From the NCBI GenBank assembly GCA_910588775.1, contig CAJURH010000016.1, positions 30,213 to 55,095 on the forward strand: a stretch of DNA of 24,883 nucleotides. Reading direction: 5' to 3'. The translations under genes were made by a program, and so were the position numbers. Origin of the DNA: an uncultured Lachnospiraceae bacterium. Its GTDB lineage: Bacteria > Bacillota > Clostridia > Lachnospirales > Lachnospiraceae. Below, one piece after another: positions 23,013 through 24,883 of the stretch. The notes beneath the pieces were generated by a model. That model worked only from the letters and a program-made list of their open reading frames with translations. It searched no databases and was not told the origin of the DNA. Within the stretch, counting starts at the first letter, position 1. Each line of letters begins with the position of its first letter.

Positions 23013-24019
23013 AAAACAGTGTATTAGCTATCTGTGATGTGGAAAGGTCTTATGCTTATAATTTCATGGAATACATGAATCAGAAAAGGAGCGTTCCGTT
23101 TGAAATTCAGGCATTTACCAATGTGGACTCTCTCCTTAAATTTGGTTCCAAGGAAGATATTGGAATTCTCCTTATATCGGATACAGCCATGTGCAGCCAG
23201 GTTAAGGAATTGTCTGTGGAAAATATTGTAATCTTGTCAGAAGGGGTGCATGATCCGCAGTTGGATCAGTATCCCAGCGTTTATAAATATCAATCCTCGG
23301 CACAGGTAATTCGAGAAGTGATGGCGTGTTATGGGGAGGAAGCGCTGGTGGCGAATGTTCAGGCGATGCCCAATAAACACGTGGACATCATTGGTGTTTA
23401 TTCTCCGTTGGGAAGAGCGTTGAAGACCTCGTTTGCATTGACATTGGGGCAGATTTTGGCCAGAAAGAAAGCGGCGCTTTATATAAATATGGAGGAGTTT
23501 TCCGGTTTTGAAGCGCTTTTTCAGAGGACTTTTGAACACACTTTAAGTGATTTGCTCTATTATATTCGTCAAGAGAACAGCCATGTGGCATGTCAACTGC
23601 CAGCTATGGTGGAAACGGTGAATAATCTGGACTTTTTACCGCCGGTGGCCACGCCACAGGATATATGGGGAACATCCTTGGAACAGTGGGAAAAGCTGCT
23701 GGATGAATTGACCATGAACAGTGCATACGAAGTCGTTGTGATAGATGTGGGGCAGGGAGTGGAACAGTGGTATCAGCTGTTGGAAAGGTGTGAAAAAGTC
23801 TACATGCCTGTGCTTACGGACCTTATATCCCAGGGGAAGATTGAACAATTTGAAAGACTGCTACGTATGTGGAAGAAGCAGCGTTTATTGGATAAGATTC
23901 AGAAAGTAAGATTGCCTTTTCATGGGAGTTTTGGTGACGGGATGGATTATGTAGAACAGTTACCTTGGAGTCAGTTAGGAGATTATGTCAGGTCTGTTTT
24001 GCGCGAGGAGGAAGAATGA
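23009..24019 (+). CDS. TadZ/CpaE-like pilus assembly ATPase-family protein
   Basis: MinD/ParA-type protein thought to place the Tad machine in the cell. The 336 residues have an N-terminal receiver-like part (LAICDVERSYAYNFMEYM..., about 1-105) and an ATPase-like domain starting with a deviant Walker A loop, GVYSPLGRALKTS (about 129-141), and a Walker B strand YEVVVIDVG (about 240-248). The usual ParA Lys before the final GKT is replaced (GRALKTS), so nucleotide hydrolysis may be weak, as seen in other TadZ proteins. The start is TTG, 6 bases after GGGAGG (22997-23002), overlapping the previous stop. It overlaps tadA by four bases. Confidence 0.85.
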   Translation: MKNSVLAICDVERSYAYNFMEYMNQKRSVPFEIQAFTNVDSLLKFGSKEDIGILLISDTAMCSQVKELSVENIVILSEGVHDPQLDQYPSVYKYQSSAQVIREVMACYGEEALVANVQAMPNKHVDIIGVYSPLGRALKTSFALTLGQILARKKAALYINMEEFSGFEALFQRTFEHTLSDLLYYIRQENSHVACQLPAMVETVNNLDFLPPVATPQDIWGTSLEQWEKLLDELTMNSAYEVVVIDVGQGVEQWYQLLERCEKVYMPVLTDLISQGKIEQFERLLRMWKKQRLLDKIQKVRLPFHGSFGDGMDYVEQLPWSQLGDYVRSVLREEEE

Positions 24020-24883
24020 GTCAGGAGTTGTTTGTCGGTTTGCGTCAAAAGCTGTTGGAAGAACTGGATATGTCGCGGGAGTTAGAAGATGGAGAAATCC
24101 TGGAGTTGATTGATCGAACAATTCTGGGCAGTCAGGAATTGCAGTATAGGACTTTGGAGGAGAAAATAGCCTTTAGACAGGAGTTGTTCTATTCCATCCG
24201 CAGACTGGATGTGTTGCAGGAATTAATTGAAGATAATACAGTGACAGAGATTATGGTAAATGGGCCGGACCATATTTTCATAGAGCGCACTGGGCATATA
24301 GAAAAATGGGATAAGAAGTTTACCTCCCAGGAAAGACTGGAGGATGTAATTCAGCAGATCGTAGGAAAATGTAATCGGGTGATAAATGAATCTATGCCTA
24401 TTGTGGATGCACGATTGGAAAATGGGGCTAGAGTTCATGCGGTAGCCAGTCCGGTGGCGTTGAATGGACCGATTCTTACCATACGGCGGTTTCCGGATCA
24501 ACCAATTACTATGGAGAAATTAATAGAGCTGGGAAGCATTACCAAAGAATGCATGGATTTTTTGGTAAATCTGGTAAAGGCCAGGTATTCTTTTTTGATT
24601 GGAGGCGGAACGGGAAGCGGTAAAACTACGTTTTTAAATGCGTTGTCTGCATATATATCCGAAGATGAACGTGTGATCACCATAGAAGACAATGCGGAGC
24701 TCCAGATACAAGGGGTGTCGAATCTGGTTCGTTTGGAAGCGAAAACGGCTAATACACAGGGTGGGCAGGAAATCACCATCCGCGATTTGATTAAAGCGGC
24801 TCTCCGTATGAGGCCGGATCGGTTGATTGGAATATATGGAGCAACCGCCCCTATAATCCCTTATTTTCGGTCTTTATTACAGG
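24016..24883 (+). CDS. tadA: TadA/CpaF secretion ATPase, interrupted near the window end
   Basis: Motor ATPase that powers Tad pilus assembly. Visible part: helical N-terminus, EIMVNGPDHIFIERTG (78-93), DARLENGARVHA (131-142), the Walker A loop GGGTGSGKTT (196-205), the Asp box TIEDNAELQ (222-230) and RDLIKAALRMRPDRLI (256-271). Family proteins continue VGEVRGxE (Walker B region) here. Instead, after Ile 271 (24826-24828) the frame reads GIYGATAPIIPYF..., which bears no resemblance to the family and is rich in unrelated sequence. The frame stays open to the window edge. The ATPase is therefore probably broken by an inserted element or rearrangement at about 24829, or the assembly is chimeric there. 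Confidence 0.85.
   Translation, partial: MSQELFVGLRQKLLEELDMSRELEDGEILELIDRTILGSQELQYRTLEEKIAFRQELFYSIRRLDVLQELIEDNTVTEIMVNGPDHIFIERTGHIEKWDKKFTSQERLEDVIQQIVGKCNRVINESMPIVDARLENGARVHAVASPVALNGPILTIRRFPDQPITMEKLIELGSITKECMDFLVNLVKARYSFLIGGGTGSGKTTFLNALSAYISEDERVITIEDNAELQIQGVSNLVRLEAKTANTQGGQEITIRDLIKAALRMRPDRLIGIYGATAPIIPYFRSLLQ
24829..24883. mobile_element. Foreign sequence joined to tadA; possible mobile-element end
   Basis: From about 24829 the sequence no longer matches the conserved TadA coding path (expected VGEVRG). The 55 bases (starting GAATATATGGAGCAACCGCC) do not match any element end I recognise. The other end and any target duplication lie outside the window. Confidence 0.4.

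Overview
The window looks like chromosomal DNA of a spore-forming, low-to-moderate-GC gut Firmicute, most likely Lachnospiraceae or a related Clostridia lineage. The signs are a Csp-type germination protease, a collagen-like spore-surface gene behind a sigma-K-like promoter, a KtrAB potassium system, the gatA-gatB amidotransferase pair, an RsgI-like anti-sigma protein, a Tad pilus locus and strong AGGAGG ribosome binding sites. The family is inferred from gene style, not from a marker gene.

Left part (1-6094). The window opens inside a teichoic-acid-type CDP-glycerol glycerophosphotransferase gene. This ends in a short stretch with no clear gene and a terminator. A strong promoter then drives a tight run pfkA - ktrB - ktrA - SpoU-family rRNA methyltransferase, with spacings from a few bases to ATGA overlaps.

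Metal-flavoured middle (6095-12157). A small secreted Cys/Gly-rich protein with two DGVCDN loops is followed by an ECF sigma factor and a membrane RsgI-like anti-sigma protein. The anti-sigma protein ends in a short His/Cys/Gly tail resembling that of the secreted protein. Beyond a terminator, on the other strand, lie a decayed 3' remnant of a P-type ATPase gene, a small membrane protein of unknown function, and an intact 1045-residue heavy-metal P1B ATPase. The ATPase N-terminus carries eleven His/Cys-rich repeats, a Cys cluster and two HMA domains. Its promoter has consensus-like boxes and an SmtB/ArsR-type palindrome over the start of transcription.

Housekeeping block (12158-19187). This holds an M18 aminopeptidase, gatA and gatB (no gatC beside them; a possible 14-codon leader ORF and hairpins precede gatA), a Csp-like subtilase and a family 4 Fe-S uracil-DNA glycosylase, most behind their own promoters or terminators.

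Right part (19188-24883). A collagen-like spore-surface gene on the minus strand is broken by two single-base frameshifts, both at T runs. Diverging from it, a structured leader whose 3' half resembles a glycine riboswitch aptamer, followed by a U7 tract, precedes a chemoreceptor gene. The window ends in a Tad pilus operon: prepilin peptidase, TadZ/CpaE-like protein and TadA/CpaF ATPase. The TadA reading departs abruptly from the family sequence at about 24829, just before the expected VGEVRG motif, as if interrupted by inserted or rearranged DNA.
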